NCBI GenBank assembly: GCA_021443065.1
Contig: JABUUR010000070.1
Location: 1-21,421 of the forward strand
Direction of reading: 5' to 3'
Source: Fibrobacter sp.
GTDB lineage: Bacteria > Fibrobacterota > Fibrobacteria > Fibrobacterales > Fibrobacteraceae
DNA: 21,421 bases
Shown here: positions 14,255-21,421 of the stretch, in pieces
Layout of the letters: every line of letters starts with the position of its first letter
How positions within the stretch are numbered: position 1 is the first letter of the stretch
Notes under the pieces: generated by a model
The model's database searches: none
What the model saw: the letters and a program-made list of their open reading frames with translations, nothing else
What the model was told of the DNA's origin: nothing
Translations under genes and position numbers: made by a program

Positions 14255-16774
14255 TTAGAACCAAGCCTTGACTTCGGCGGCGATGTAGTGAGAATGCCAA
14301 TCATTAACAGAGACTGCTTCGTCGGAATGGGTCATGAACTTGTAGCGAGCATGGAGACCCACGCGGTCGGAGAAGTCCCAGTCGAAACCGAAACCGATGG
14401 CGGTTTCAAGATAACTGATGGGAGCCTTTTTGTAGCAACTTACAGTGTACTTGCCGTTCATGGGGCCGCCCTTGGCCGTGGATTTCTGTTCTTCCTTGGC
14501 GTAGCCGTATTCGGAACGGAAGGTTTCCAGGCCGAGAATGCCCAGCATGTGGAAGGTGGGGGTTACAGCCACAGAAGGTTCAAACTGGCCGTAGAAACTC
14601 CACAGAAGCATGTCGAAGGTAGATTCGTTGATGGCGATGGGGGCAAAGGACTTGGACACGCCAGAAAGGGCTGCGTAACCAGTCATCATGATGGTGCGAT
14701 CGGTGCCGAACCAGCCGCCGATATCGTAACCGCCCATGAAGGACAGGTAAGAGAACCACTTGATGCTGGAGGGAACATCGCCGCTGACGATCTGGTCGGG
14801 ATTTTCGTAGGCGGCAAAGCCTTCCCACAGTTCCCAGGTGCCGCCATAGAGGCCGCCCTGCTGACGGTACTGCTTGACGCCCTGGCTGGTAATCTGCTGT
14901 ACACCGGAACGTGCGATGTAAGAAGAACCGTCGGCGTTACCGGAGTCTGCAACGAAGAGGGGCTTATGCTTGGTCCAGGAGCCCATGCCTTCCCACATGT
15001 TACGTCCGTTTAAGCGGTAGTTGAAGTAAATCATGTCCTGGCCTTCTTCAATCTGGCGGTGCTGACCGTACTGGAGGTCGAAGTAACCGCGATTGAAGGT
15101 GGGCTCGATCTTGATGTTCAAGCCGGCCATGTTGGGGGTGTAACGCATGGAACCGCCGTTGAGATAGGCTTCATCCTTACGCCAGCTGTTGAAACGGGAG
15201 GGGTTGGAAATAGAATAGGGCGAATAGAAGTCCTTGGTCAAGAAGATGGCCTCTACGGTCATGGGCCAGCCTTCGATGTACTTGCTCTGGGCCTTGACAT
15301 AAACGCCAATCTGCGGGGCATTCATAGAACGGTGGTAAGAGTCAGGCAAAAAACCTGTGCCCTTGTCGCTCTTGTTATAATCGGCGGCGGTCGAATCTTG
15401 CTCGAAGCGCACGGAGTCGGTGACATTCACTGCCACATCGGCCATCAGGTACAGTTTCGGGGTAATGTTTCCCTTGATGTCCACGGAGGCGACGTGGGTG
15501 TTCAAGATCGTGGGGCCAACGTCGGTGTAAACAGCCCACTGGGAGCGGAATTCTTCTTCGTAAACAATGTCGTTGTCGAAGACCACGCCCATGTAGTTAA
15601 GACCCACGGTCATGTTGTCGGCAATCTTTTCCTTGGCGATACGGCCATGGTAGATGGAACCGCGGAAATCGTATGTACCGGACATTTCCAGTTCGCCGGG
15701 CTGGCCGCCGTACATGCGCAGACCGTCACGGGTACCGATGTCGGCATCCATGGGCTGTGACAGGAGGAACTGGGCCTTCATGTCGAAGGGCAACTGATAC
15801 ACACTGGCGAACACGCCACCGAAGGAACGGTTGGTCCAGAAGGCGCGGCCACCTTCCTTGACGGGCTTGAACACCTTTTCCTTATAGTAGGTACTTACAG
15901 TCTTTTCGTCTTCGAACAGTTCGTACTGCCATGCGAAACGGGGATTGGTTTCGCGTTCCCACATGGTGAGGGGCGAGGAGTTCGCCCAGATGACACCGCC
16001 AGCGGTAACATACGCGCCGAAGACTCCCGCACGGATGTCCACACCGAAGTTCATTTCTTCGTTGACGGTGGTGGAGAAGTAATCCGTGGAGTGGTCAAAC
16101 AGCACGCGTTCGTCGTGTGTAGGCACATCGTTGGGCTTCTCGGACAGATAGTTTGTATAGAACCCCGTCAGGTCGAAGGGGAAGCTCATGTTGGTCCACA
16201 ACGTCATGTAGGAGTTGGGCATGGCCACGATGTTCATGTTCAGCACGGCGTCTACCGGAGTGCGGGCGGCGTCGTCCGAGGCCCAGGGGCTGGGCTTGGA
16301 ATAGTTGAAGTTCTTGAGGCGGAAAGCCATGTAACCGGAAACTGCCAGCGGCAGGTCGTCCTTGCCCAGCAGGGTGGATTCCATGTTTTCGGTGAGGCCG
16401 TTCTCGTTTTCTTCGACGGCAGCGATCTGGGCTGCGGGAGCGAGAGTCTTGGGAGCGGCGACCACAGGTGCCGGTCCGGCCACGGGAGCGGAACTTGCCA
16501 GTTCCTTCTTGGGAGCGGTTTCTTCGGCGGGGGCAGTTTCGACAGGGGCCGCAGGTTCAGCCTCCTGGGCAGGGGCCTCTTCGGCGTATTCAGGAACCTC
16601 GGCCACCTCGGCAGGAGCCTCTTCAGCGGGAGCGGCTTCTTCGACAGGAGCGGACTCTTCGGCAGGGGCTTCTACGGCAGATTCAGCAGAATAATCTTCC
16701 TGGTAAGCGTCCTCTTGAGCCAGAGCCAGAGAGGAACACAGCAGGGTTGTTGCAATAAACGGTAATTTGCGCAT
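14255..16774 (-). CDS. Outer-membrane beta-barrel protein with Pro/Ala/Glu-rich N-terminal linker (first of three)
   Basis: An 839-residue exported protein with a signal peptide (1-20). Residues 29-118 are an extended low-complexity stretch of Ala, Pro and Glu with EEAPA and VEEAAPA words, expected to be an unfolded periplasmic spacer as in TonB-like proteins. The rest is barrel-like, Tyr/Phe/Trp-rich, ending AAEVKAWF. The word SSPLTMW (266-272) matches the PLTLW/PYTLY region of the other two barrels, but overall likeness is weaker. The ribosome site AGAGGAATAGGA precedes the ATG. The linker could reach the cell wall or an inner-membrane partner; this is inference. Confidence 0.75.
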   Translation of the reverse strand: MRKLPFIATTLLCSSLALAQEDAYQEDYSAESAVEAPAEESAPVEEAAPAEEAPAEVAEVPEYAEEAPAQEAEPAAPVETAPAEETAPKKELASSAPVAGPAPVVAAPKTLAPAAQIAAVEENENGLTENMESTLLGKDDLPLAVSGYMAFRLKNFNYSKPSPWASDDAARTPVDAVLNMNIVAMPNSYMTLWTNMSFPFDLTGFYTNYLSEKPNDVPTHDERVLFDHSTDYFSTTVNEEMNFGVDIRAGVFGAYVTAGGVIWANSSPLTMWERETNPRFAWQYELFEDEKTVSTYYKEKVFKPVKEGGRAFWTNRSFGGVFASVYQLPFDMKAQFLLSQPMDADIGTRDGLRMYGGQPGELEMSGTYDFRGSIYHGRIAKEKIADNMTVGLNYMGVVFDNDIVYEEEFRSQWAVYTDVGPTILNTHVASVDIKGNITPKLYLMADVAVNVTDSVRFEQDSTAADYNKSDKGTGFLPDSYHRSMNAPQIGVYVKAQSKYIEGWPMTVEAIFLTKDFYSPYSISNPSRFNSWRKDEAYLNGGSMRYTPNMAGLNIKIEPTFNRGYFDLQYGQHRQIEEGQDMIYFNYRLNGRNMWEGMGSWTKHKPLFVADSGNADGSSYIARSGVQQITSQGVKQYRQQGGLYGGTWELWEGFAAYENPDQIVSGDVPSSIKWFSYLSFMGGYDIGGWFGTDRTIMMTGYAALSGVSKSFAPIAINESTFDMLLWSFYGQFEPSVAVTPTFHMLGILGLETFRSEYGYAKEEQKSTAKGGPMNGKYTVSCYKKAPISYLETAIGFGFDWDFSDRVGLHARYKFMTHSDEAVSVNDWHSHYIAAEVKAWF

Positions 16775-16789
16775 ATAATCCTATTCCTC

Positions 16790-17533
16790 TTAAATCTCGT
16801 TGCGGAACGGGTAGTTGGACGGGCCTTCGTAAGCCTTGCCATGCTTCTTGACGACAACGTCGTCGATCCACACCTTGAAGGATTCGTTCTCATCCTTGCG
16901 GACTTCGATACGGAAGCCCTTGAAGTTGGACCAGCTGAAGGGGAGCATCACTTCGCGGGTGTTCTTGGCATCCCAGTAAACACCGGTTCTGCCGAAAAGC
17001 TTGAGAGGAATGCTGAAACGTTTCCATTCGGTTGTGATTTCACCAAGGCTCTTGGAACGGAGTTTCACCTGCATGGATTCGCCGCCGGTCTTTACACCGT
17101 CGTCCACCAGTACGAACAGGGCGTTTTCGCCGCCCTTTTCACCCTTGATCCAGAATTCAACCACGCCTTCTTCATAGTACGGTTCAAGGTCCACGGAACC
17201 AGCAATACAGATGGCCACGCCGGAGTAGTCGCTGGCAATCAGTTCAATTTCCATGGAGAGGGCGCCTTCCATGGCAAACTTGTCCGTGAGGACCGGTTCG
17301 GGGTTTTCGCGGGGGTACTGGTAAACGTATCCACCGCCGCGGGGGATGGCTTCGCGCATCACCACGCTCACCACGTCCTTGTCGGGGCGGAAAGGCTTTG
17401 CCTGCTTAGTTGCAAAACGGGACTGGTCACGGTCGCGATAATCGCTGAAGCCATAACCGGCAAAAGAGAACGACGCTAACAGAAGTACGCCTAGGGCGCA
17501 CAACCAGCTTGCTTTATGCGGATTTGCTTTCAT
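16790..17533 (-). CDS. Exported carbohydrate-binding-like beta-sandwich protein
   Basis: A 247-residue protein, first in the operon. Signal peptide 1-25 (SFSFA). Residues 88-230 look like a galactose-binding-type beta-sandwich as in CBM4/9/11 modules: EGVVEFWIKGEKGGE (122-136), EWKRFSIPLKLF (169-180), FKGFRIEVRK (204-213), and the typical closing VWIDDVVV (221-228). No catalytic residues, no lipobox and no T9SS-type tail are seen. The nearest ribosome site, GGAG, is 13 bases from the ATG, longer than usual. It probably binds a sugar polymer for the barrel complex; the module family is uncertain. Confidence 0.7.
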   Translation of the reverse strand: MKANPHKASWLCALGVLLLASFSFAGYGFSDYRDRDQSRFATKQAKPFRPDKDVVSVVMREAIPRGGGYVYQYPRENPEPVLTDKFAMEGALSMEIELIASDYSGVAICIAGSVDLEPYYEEGVVEFWIKGEKGGENALFVLVDDGVKTGGESMQVKLRSKSLGEITTEWKRFSIPLKLFGRTGVYWDAKNTREVMLPFSWSNFKGFRIEVRKDENESFKVWIDDVVVKKHGKAYEGPSNYPFRNEI

Positions 17534-17567
17534 AATGGTAAAAAATCTCCAAATTCGGACAGGCTAC

Positions 17568-17596
17568 AATATAAATTGTTTTTTAGGGGGTGGAAA
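17568..17596 (-). promoter_or_regulatory. Promoter candidate for the six-gene operon
   Basis: On the minus strand TTTCCA (17591-17596, four of six to the -35 consensus) and TATATT (17568-17573, five of six to the -10 consensus) are separated by exactly 17 bases. The -10 lies 34 bases before the start codon. It is the best promoter seen in the window. The 243-bp gap 17534-17776 also serves the divergent GH5 lipoprotein gene, for which only a weak -10 (TATGAT at 17722) is visible. Confidence 0.5.
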
Positions 17597-17776
17597 ACCC
17601 CATTTTCAAAAACAGGAGCAAAAAGGGGCCTCCACAACCTTTTTTTTGTATTTTTTACTTTTTTAGGCGTTTTCTTACGTTTTCTATGGTAAACACATTA
17701 TTTTAGAACGGTCATATTTGTTATGATTGAAAAAGTTTAGTTTTATGTAAAAAGCAATTTTACCTTCGAGGGCAAA

Positions 17777-19102
17777 ATGAAACATCTGATTCCCTTGGCA
17801 CTTGTGTTCAGCCTTGCCATGACCGCCTGTGATAGCGGTGGTTCCGGCGTAACCAAACCCGACGACAAAGACAACCCAGGCAAGAACGACACCACACGCA
17901 CGGTGGTTCCCGTGGACTACTCCCTGGGCCGAGCCATGAACAAGCGACTGGGCAAGGGGATAAACCTGGGCAACGCCTGGGAGAGCAGCAGCTACTGGGG
18001 CTGCGGAACCGTAAACTACAACTTTATCGACAAGATCAGCGACACCACCTATTACACAGTCAACGGCGTACCCTACCCCGTGTACCTTGGTGCCATGGAC
18101 GCGCAGTACTCCGGCAACATTCCCACGCAACGTTACAACTATGGCGACAATTGTGCCGACATGCTGGATGCCGCATGGAGCAACCCCATTCAAGATGATT
18201 ATTTCAAGTTCCTCAAGGATGCCGGGTTCAATTCCGTGCGAATCCCCGTACGCTGGCAGCACAATTCCGACCCCGTCACCCACAAGGTGAACCCGGAACG
18301 TTTGGCAGGCGTCAAGGAAGATGTACAGTTGGCCATAAACGCAGGCCTTGCCGTGGTAATCAGTTTCCACTGGTACTACGAAATGAGTTTCTTCGCCACC
18401 AACTCCTCCAAATTCCCCGAACTTTACCAGTCCGAAAAGGAACACTTCGCAGCCATCTGGAGCGAGGTCGCCGCCGCGTTCAAGGAATTCCCGGACACCA
18501 TGCTGGTCTGGGACATTCTTAACGAGCCCACCATACCCGGGGCCGCAAAACTCAACGATGTCATGATGACCGGCTACAACGCCATTCGCGCCGTGGACCC
18601 CAACAAGACCATCATGTTCGAATCCAACCAGGCGGCAAAATTCATGGCCCTGAAATCCCTGGATTTGCCCCAGGACGGAAACATCATCTACAGCGGCCAC
18701 TACTACGAACCCTACGAATACAGCCACCAGGGCCATAGCGACCAATACGCCTGTGTCGGTGACGCAGCCTTCGCCACTACCGCATTCGAAGACATTCAGC
18801 AGTACGTATCCCTGGCCATGAAGTTATACCCGGACATCAACGGTTACCCCATCCCCATGAACATGGGTGAATTCGGCATTTCCGGCGGTTCCTCCAACAA
18901 CCCCTGCGTAAGAATGGGCGAAACGCCTCCTTCCGAAGAAAAGAAGGCTTACTGGGCCGAAAAAGCCATTGAAAGCGCAGAGGCCTACGGACTGTCCTGG
19001 CACTACTGGGGTTTTGTGAAAGTAGGCGGATTTGAAGCCTATGACGGGGCAAACAACAACTGGTACGGCGGTTTCCCCAGCGCCTTCCAGTTCAACAAGT
19101 AG
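17777..19102 (+). CDS. GH5 endoglucanase-type lipoprotein
   Basis: A 441-residue enzyme with a lipoprotein signal (lipobox MTAC, Cys18) and a short Asp/Lys/Asn-rich linker (19-45). GH5 landmarks: KGINLGNAWE (60-69), FNSVRIPVRW (151-160), ISFHWYYE (195-202), WDILNEP with acid/base Glu250, GHYY (307-310), MGEFG with nucleophile Glu365, and HYWGF (409-413). Subfamily 4-like enzymes have only a short loop between the GN and WxNP words; here about 65 residues (70-134) with Cys76 and Cys126 separate them. Unlike the other GH5 it has no T9SS-type tail and would be held by its lipid anchor. GAGGG lies just before the ATG. It is divergent from the envelope operon. Confidence 0.9.
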   Translation: MKHLIPLALVFSLAMTACDSGGSGVTKPDDKDNPGKNDTTRTVVPVDYSLGRAMNKRLGKGINLGNAWESSSYWGCGTVNYNFIDKISDTTYYTVNGVPYPVYLGAMDAQYSGNIPTQRYNYGDNCADMLDAAWSNPIQDDYFKFLKDAGFNSVRIPVRWQHNSDPVTHKVNPERLAGVKEDVQLAINAGLAVVISFHWYYEMSFFATNSSKFPELYQSEKEHFAAIWSEVAAAFKEFPDTMLVWDILNEPTIPGAAKLNDVMMTGYNAIRAVDPNKTIMFESNQAAKFMALKSLDLPQDGNIIYSGHYYEPYEYSHQGHSDQYACVGDAAFATTAFEDIQQYVSLAMKLYPDINGYPIPMNMGEFGISGGSSNNPCVRMGETPPSEEKKAYWAEKAIESAEAYGLSWHYWGFVKVGGFEAYDGANNNWYGGFPSAFQFNK

Positions 19103-19257
19103 TCGGTTATCAGTTATCGGAAAATGGTGGTTGTAAGCGCGTTCTCCACAAAGAGGATGACGCGACTAAACCAATAAATTGGCAAGTCTTGTATAGCGTT
19201 ATTCACTTTGAGCTGTGAGCTATGAACTTTAAGTTGTGCGCTGCAGGCCTCGTACCT
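19103..19257. repeat. Intergenic stretch with repeat words shared with the right end
   Basis: This convergent gap between the GH5 lipoprotein and lpxA holds a 13-base word, TCGGTTATCAGTT (19103-19115), found again at 21253-21265 after another gene, and a degenerate series of GAGCT/TGAGC-like words near 19209-19230. No clear terminator is visible. Confidence 0.5.
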
Positions 19258-20025
19258 CTAGGGGCGAACGATGGTGCCGCCCCAGTGTTCGTCAAAGAAG
19301 GCTTGGAACAAGGGTTCCGGGCCTTTTTTAAGTTCCTCGATGACATCTGCCATGGGGCGCTTGCCGCGGTAGAGTTCGCGGTAGGCTCGGCTCAGGTTCT
19401 GGATGCGTTCCTCGGGAAATTCGTCGGGATGGAGCCTCAATGCATGGAGATTCACGGCACCGAAGCGGATGGGGGTTCCGAAAGCCTTGCTGCATGGGGG
19501 TACGTCCTTGTCCACCTTGTAGGTTCCGCCCACAAACGCGTAGGCCCCCACCTGGTTACGCTGCTGGATAGCGGTGACCCCGCCGATGGTGGCGTATTCG
19601 CCAATGCGCACATGGCCGCCCAACTGGCAGCCGTTGGCAATGACCACCCCTCGACCGATACGGCAGTCGTGACCCACATGGGAGTACGCCATGATCAGCA
19701 CGTTGTCTGCAATGCAAGTACAGCCGCCACCTTGGGCAGTGCCGCGGTTTAAGGTGCAATATTCGCGGATTGTGCAATTCTCGCCGATTTCAAGGCGTGT
19801 AGGTTCGCCGGCATATTTGAGATCCTGGGGTGGTGCCCCAAGGATTGCACCGTCGAAGACTTTCGTATTTGCGCCCACGGTAACACCACCATAGACATGG
19901 ACGCGGCTTTCGAGACGGACGCCTTCACCGATTTCCGCCCCTTCATCCACAAGGCACCAGGGGCCGATCATGGCCGTTTCGTGAACATTTGCTGCGGGAT
20001 GGACGTAGGCGGAAGGATGAATCAT
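19258..20025 (-). CDS. lpxA: Acyl-ACP--UDP-N-acetylglucosamine O-acyltransferase
   Basis: A 255-residue LpxA, which starts lipid A synthesis in the cytoplasm by moving a hydroxyacyl chain from acyl carrier protein to the 3-OH of UDP-GlcNAc. The length fits the family. Residues 1-180 are hexapeptide repeats of a left-handed beta-helix beginning MIHPSAYVHP. Family words are GAPPQDLKY (63-71), IREYCTLNRGT (86-96) and SHVGHDC (115-121), where His119 matches the catalytic His125 of E. coli LpxA. The helical C-terminal part (about 190-255) is complete. An AGG lies only two bases before the ATG, so the ribosome site is poor. Unusually no lpxD, fabZ or lpxB is adjacent; only the divergent glycosyltransferase is. 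Confidence 0.95.
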   Translation of the reverse strand: MIHPSAYVHPAANVHETAMIGPWCLVDEGAEIGEGVRLESRVHVYGGVTVGANTKVFDGAILGAPPQDLKYAGEPTRLEIGENCTIREYCTLNRGTAQGGGCTCIADNVLIMAYSHVGHDCRIGRGVVIANGCQLGGHVRIGEYATIGGVTAIQQRNQVGAYAFVGGTYKVDKDVPPCSKAFGTPIRFGAVNLHALRLHPDEFPEERIQNLSRAYRELYRGKRPMADVIEELKKGPEPLFQAFFDEHWGGTIVRP

Positions 20026-20045
20026 AACCTGAAAATAGCAAAAAA

Positions 20046-20055
20046 GCCCATGGGC
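20046..20055. promoter_or_regulatory. Perfect palindrome in the lpxA/glycosyltransferase divergent gap
   Basis: GCCCATGGGC is a perfect 10-bp palindrome in the middle of a 71-bp gap between divergent start codons. It is well placed for an operator controlling both genes, but no known regulator motif is recognised. Confidence 0.3.
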
Positions 20056-20096
20056 ATGCTAATGGACCTGCGGCATTTTACTAATTTAGGGGCACC

Positions 20097-21200
20097 ATGG
20101 GTAGCATTGTCATAACATGCTTGACAGCGATTTATACGCTTCTGTTCCTATTCTTTATCGTAGGAATTGTCCGCACGCACCGTTACAAGGGCCCCAAGGC
20201 AACCCCCAGCGTTACGGTCGTGGTCCCCATGCGCAACGAGGAGGAATTTGCCCAGAGGACGCTGGAAGCCCTGGCCCAGCAGGACTACGTCGGCCAATGG
20301 GAGGTCATTTGCGTTGACGACCGTTCCACCGACCGCACCAGAGAAATTCTCGAGAATTTTGCCAAGGACCACCCCAGGTTTCGCATTTTGAGCCTTTCCC
20401 CGGATTTGCCCCAGATCGCAAGCCCCAAGAAGCGGGCCCTGGAAAGCGCCTTCAAGATTGCAAAGTTCGACGTGCTGCTGACCATGGACGCAGACTGCCT
20501 CCCCCGCAAAAGTTGGATTACCTCCATGGCAGGCCGCTTTACAGACGGGATCTGCATTGTGCAAGGCCCAAAGCAGAACAACGGGGGCAACACCATGCCC
20601 CACCTTTTTCAAAAGCTGGAAACCCTGGGCTACACCGCCATGGAAGGGGCGGGGTTCAGCTGGGGCCGCCCCATTGTGGCAAGCGCCGCATGCCTTGCCT
20701 ACAAAAAGGAACTGTTTTTCCAGGTGGGGGGCTTTGGAGACCTGGTGAACTTGAGCAGCGGCGACGACGACATGCTCATCCACAAAATGATGAAAATCCC
20801 CGGCACCAAGGTCTGCTACAACCTGGACAAGGATGCGGTTATCGAAACGGCACCCGTGGACACCTGGAAGCAGTTGTTCAACCAGCGGGCCCGCTGGAGC
20901 AGCAACGGAACAAGTTACGAGAGCAAGGCATACGTCTTGTTGCTGACGATGATCTACACCTATTACATCTGGATGTTCATCAGCCCCTGGTGCGTGCTGC
21001 TCCTGGATTGCCCCTGGCAGTGGTGCGTATTCTCCATACTGCCAAAATTCATCGTGGACTTTATTTTCTTGAGCGTTGCGGCCGCCAAACTCCATGCGAA
21101 AAAGCAACTGTTCGCCTTTATCCCCACGGAACTGATCCAGATTCCCATGATTGTGTTCTGCGTTCCTGCCGGAATCACCGGGGCGTTCAAGTGGAAGTAA
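20097..21200 (+). CDS. Membrane glycosyltransferase, family GT2
   Basis: A 367-residue inner-membrane enzyme that should transfer a sugar from a nucleotide donor. One membrane helix (about 4-25) precedes the GT-A domain: VTVVVPMRNEE (39-49), CVDDRSTD (72-79), MDAD (130-133, the metal/donor site), GDDDM (222-226, likely base) and QRARW (263-267), the QxxRW motif. Further helices follow (about 279-304, 311-330, 339-358). The QxxRW word and flanking helices resemble processive or lipid-linked polysaccharide synthases, but the acceptor is unknown. AGGGG lies five bases before the ATG. Divergence from lpxA suggests a role in envelope glycan synthesis, which is inference. Confidence 0.9.
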   Translation: MGSIVITCLTAIYTLLFLFFIVGIVRTHRYKGPKATPSVTVVVPMRNEEEFAQRTLEALAQQDYVGQWEVICVDDRSTDRTREILENFAKDHPRFRILSLSPDLPQIASPKKRALESAFKIAKFDVLLTMDADCLPRKSWITSMAGRFTDGICIVQGPKQNNGGNTMPHLFQKLETLGYTAMEGAGFSWGRPIVASAACLAYKKELFFQVGGFGDLVNLSSGDDDMLIHKMMKIPGTKVCYNLDKDAVIETAPVDTWKQLFNQRARWSSNGTSYESKAYVLLLTMIYTYYIWMFISPWCVLLLDCPWQWCVFSILPKFIVDFIFLSVAAAKLHAKKQLFAFIPTELIQIPMIVFCVPAGITGAFKWK

Positions 21201-21368
21201 GTTAGACGAAAGACGACAAATTACGAAGGCGGGAGCGACTGGTAATCAGCAATCGGTTATCAGTTGAGAAAAATTCACGACCCTTTGGCCAGGATTATAC
21301 AAGGCGAATCACAAGACTTACCGTACTTGATATGGCGAGGGCGCGACATTGTCGCTTCAAGGTTGCAG

Positions 21369-21389
21369 ATCCCGGGTCAAGCCCGGGAT
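21369..21389. repeat. Isolated REP-like palindrome
   Basis: ATCCCGGG, loop TCAAG, CCCGGGAT: identical to the second hairpin of the 94-bp composite, here alone about 170 bases downstream of the glycosyltransferase gene. The rest of 21201-21368 holds no gene, only the shared 13-base word at 21253 and a small GCGAC/GTCGC inverted repeat near 21342. Confidence 0.85.
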
Positions 21390-21395
21390 GAAGCA

Positions 21396-21421
21396 TTTCT
21401 TAGCGCTTTAGCGCTTAGAAA
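21396..21421. terminator. Hairpin at the right edge, possible terminator
   Basis: Arms 21396-21407 and 21410-21421 match in 11 of 12 positions around a TT loop and contain two AGCGCT words. The window ends here, so any T-run or extension cannot be judged. Confidence 0.4.

Larger units (their letters stand above)
7555..17533 (-). other. Predicted six-gene envelope operon
   Basis: Six minus-strand genes follow one another with gaps of 15, 15, 15, 10 and 18 bases, each with a purine-rich ribosome site in or near the gap. A promoter candidate lies before the first gene and a REP array plus hairpin lie after the last. Products in order: beta-sandwich protein, three outer-membrane barrels, a lipoprotein, and a GH18-fold protein with a substituted catalytic residue. 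All six carry export signals, so the whole operon serves the cell envelope. Confidence 0.85.

Noticed and set aside
17684..18745. Minus-strand open frame of 353 residues opposite the GH5 lipoprotein
   Set aside because: Shadow of a well-supported GH5 gene; composition is His/Val/Gly-rich without motifs.

Overview
The window looks like a fibrolytic Gram-negative bacterium of the genus Fibrobacter (phylum Fibrobacterota) or a close relative. The evidence is a Fibrobacter-type paralogous lipoprotein at the left edge, two secreted proteins with C-terminal tails of the type IX secretion (T9SS) kind, four glycoside-hydrolase-family proteins (GH8, two GH5 and a GH18-like protein), several outer-membrane beta-barrel proteins, and a lipid A gene (lpxA). 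The genus call is inference from gene content. No rRNA, tRNA, CRISPR array, transposase or integrase was seen.

Layout, left to right. Bases 1-1230 (minus strand) hold a cut-off Fibrobacter paralogous-domain lipoprotein and, upstream of it, a single-pass membrane protein with a BatD-like layout. Bases 1301-1893 are a dense array of short GC-rich palindromes (REP-like). Bases 1906-4422 (minus) hold a GH8 lipoprotein and a secreted beta-sandwich protein with a T9SS-type tail. A 408-bp AT-rich divergent regulatory region follows, then a large plus-strand GH5 endoglucanase with a T9SS-type tail (4831-7023) and a strong terminator. A second REP-like array fills 7159-7489, between convergent genes.

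Bases 7555-17533 (minus) form one tightly spaced six-gene operon. In transcription order it encodes a secreted carbohydrate-binding-like beta-sandwich protein, three large outer-membrane beta-barrel proteins (the second and third are clearly paralogous, the first shares one motif), an unrecognised lipoprotein, and a GH18-fold protein whose catalytic glutamate is replaced by glutamine. This operon is the best candidate for an undescribed system: an envelope or surface complex that binds a glycan without cleaving it. Divergent from it is a GH5 lipoprotein (17777-19102) with a large loop insertion. The right end carries lpxA (minus) divergent from a membrane GT2 glycosyltransferase (plus), then one isolated REP palindrome and a hairpin at the edge.

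Inferred cooperation: T9SS-tailed enzymes would be exported to the cell surface, lipoprotein hydrolases would sit in a membrane, and the operon products would supply porin-like barrels and non-catalytic glycan binding. The REP-like palindromes lie just after gene 3' ends, and they create many spurious open reading frames that are not annotated here as genes.
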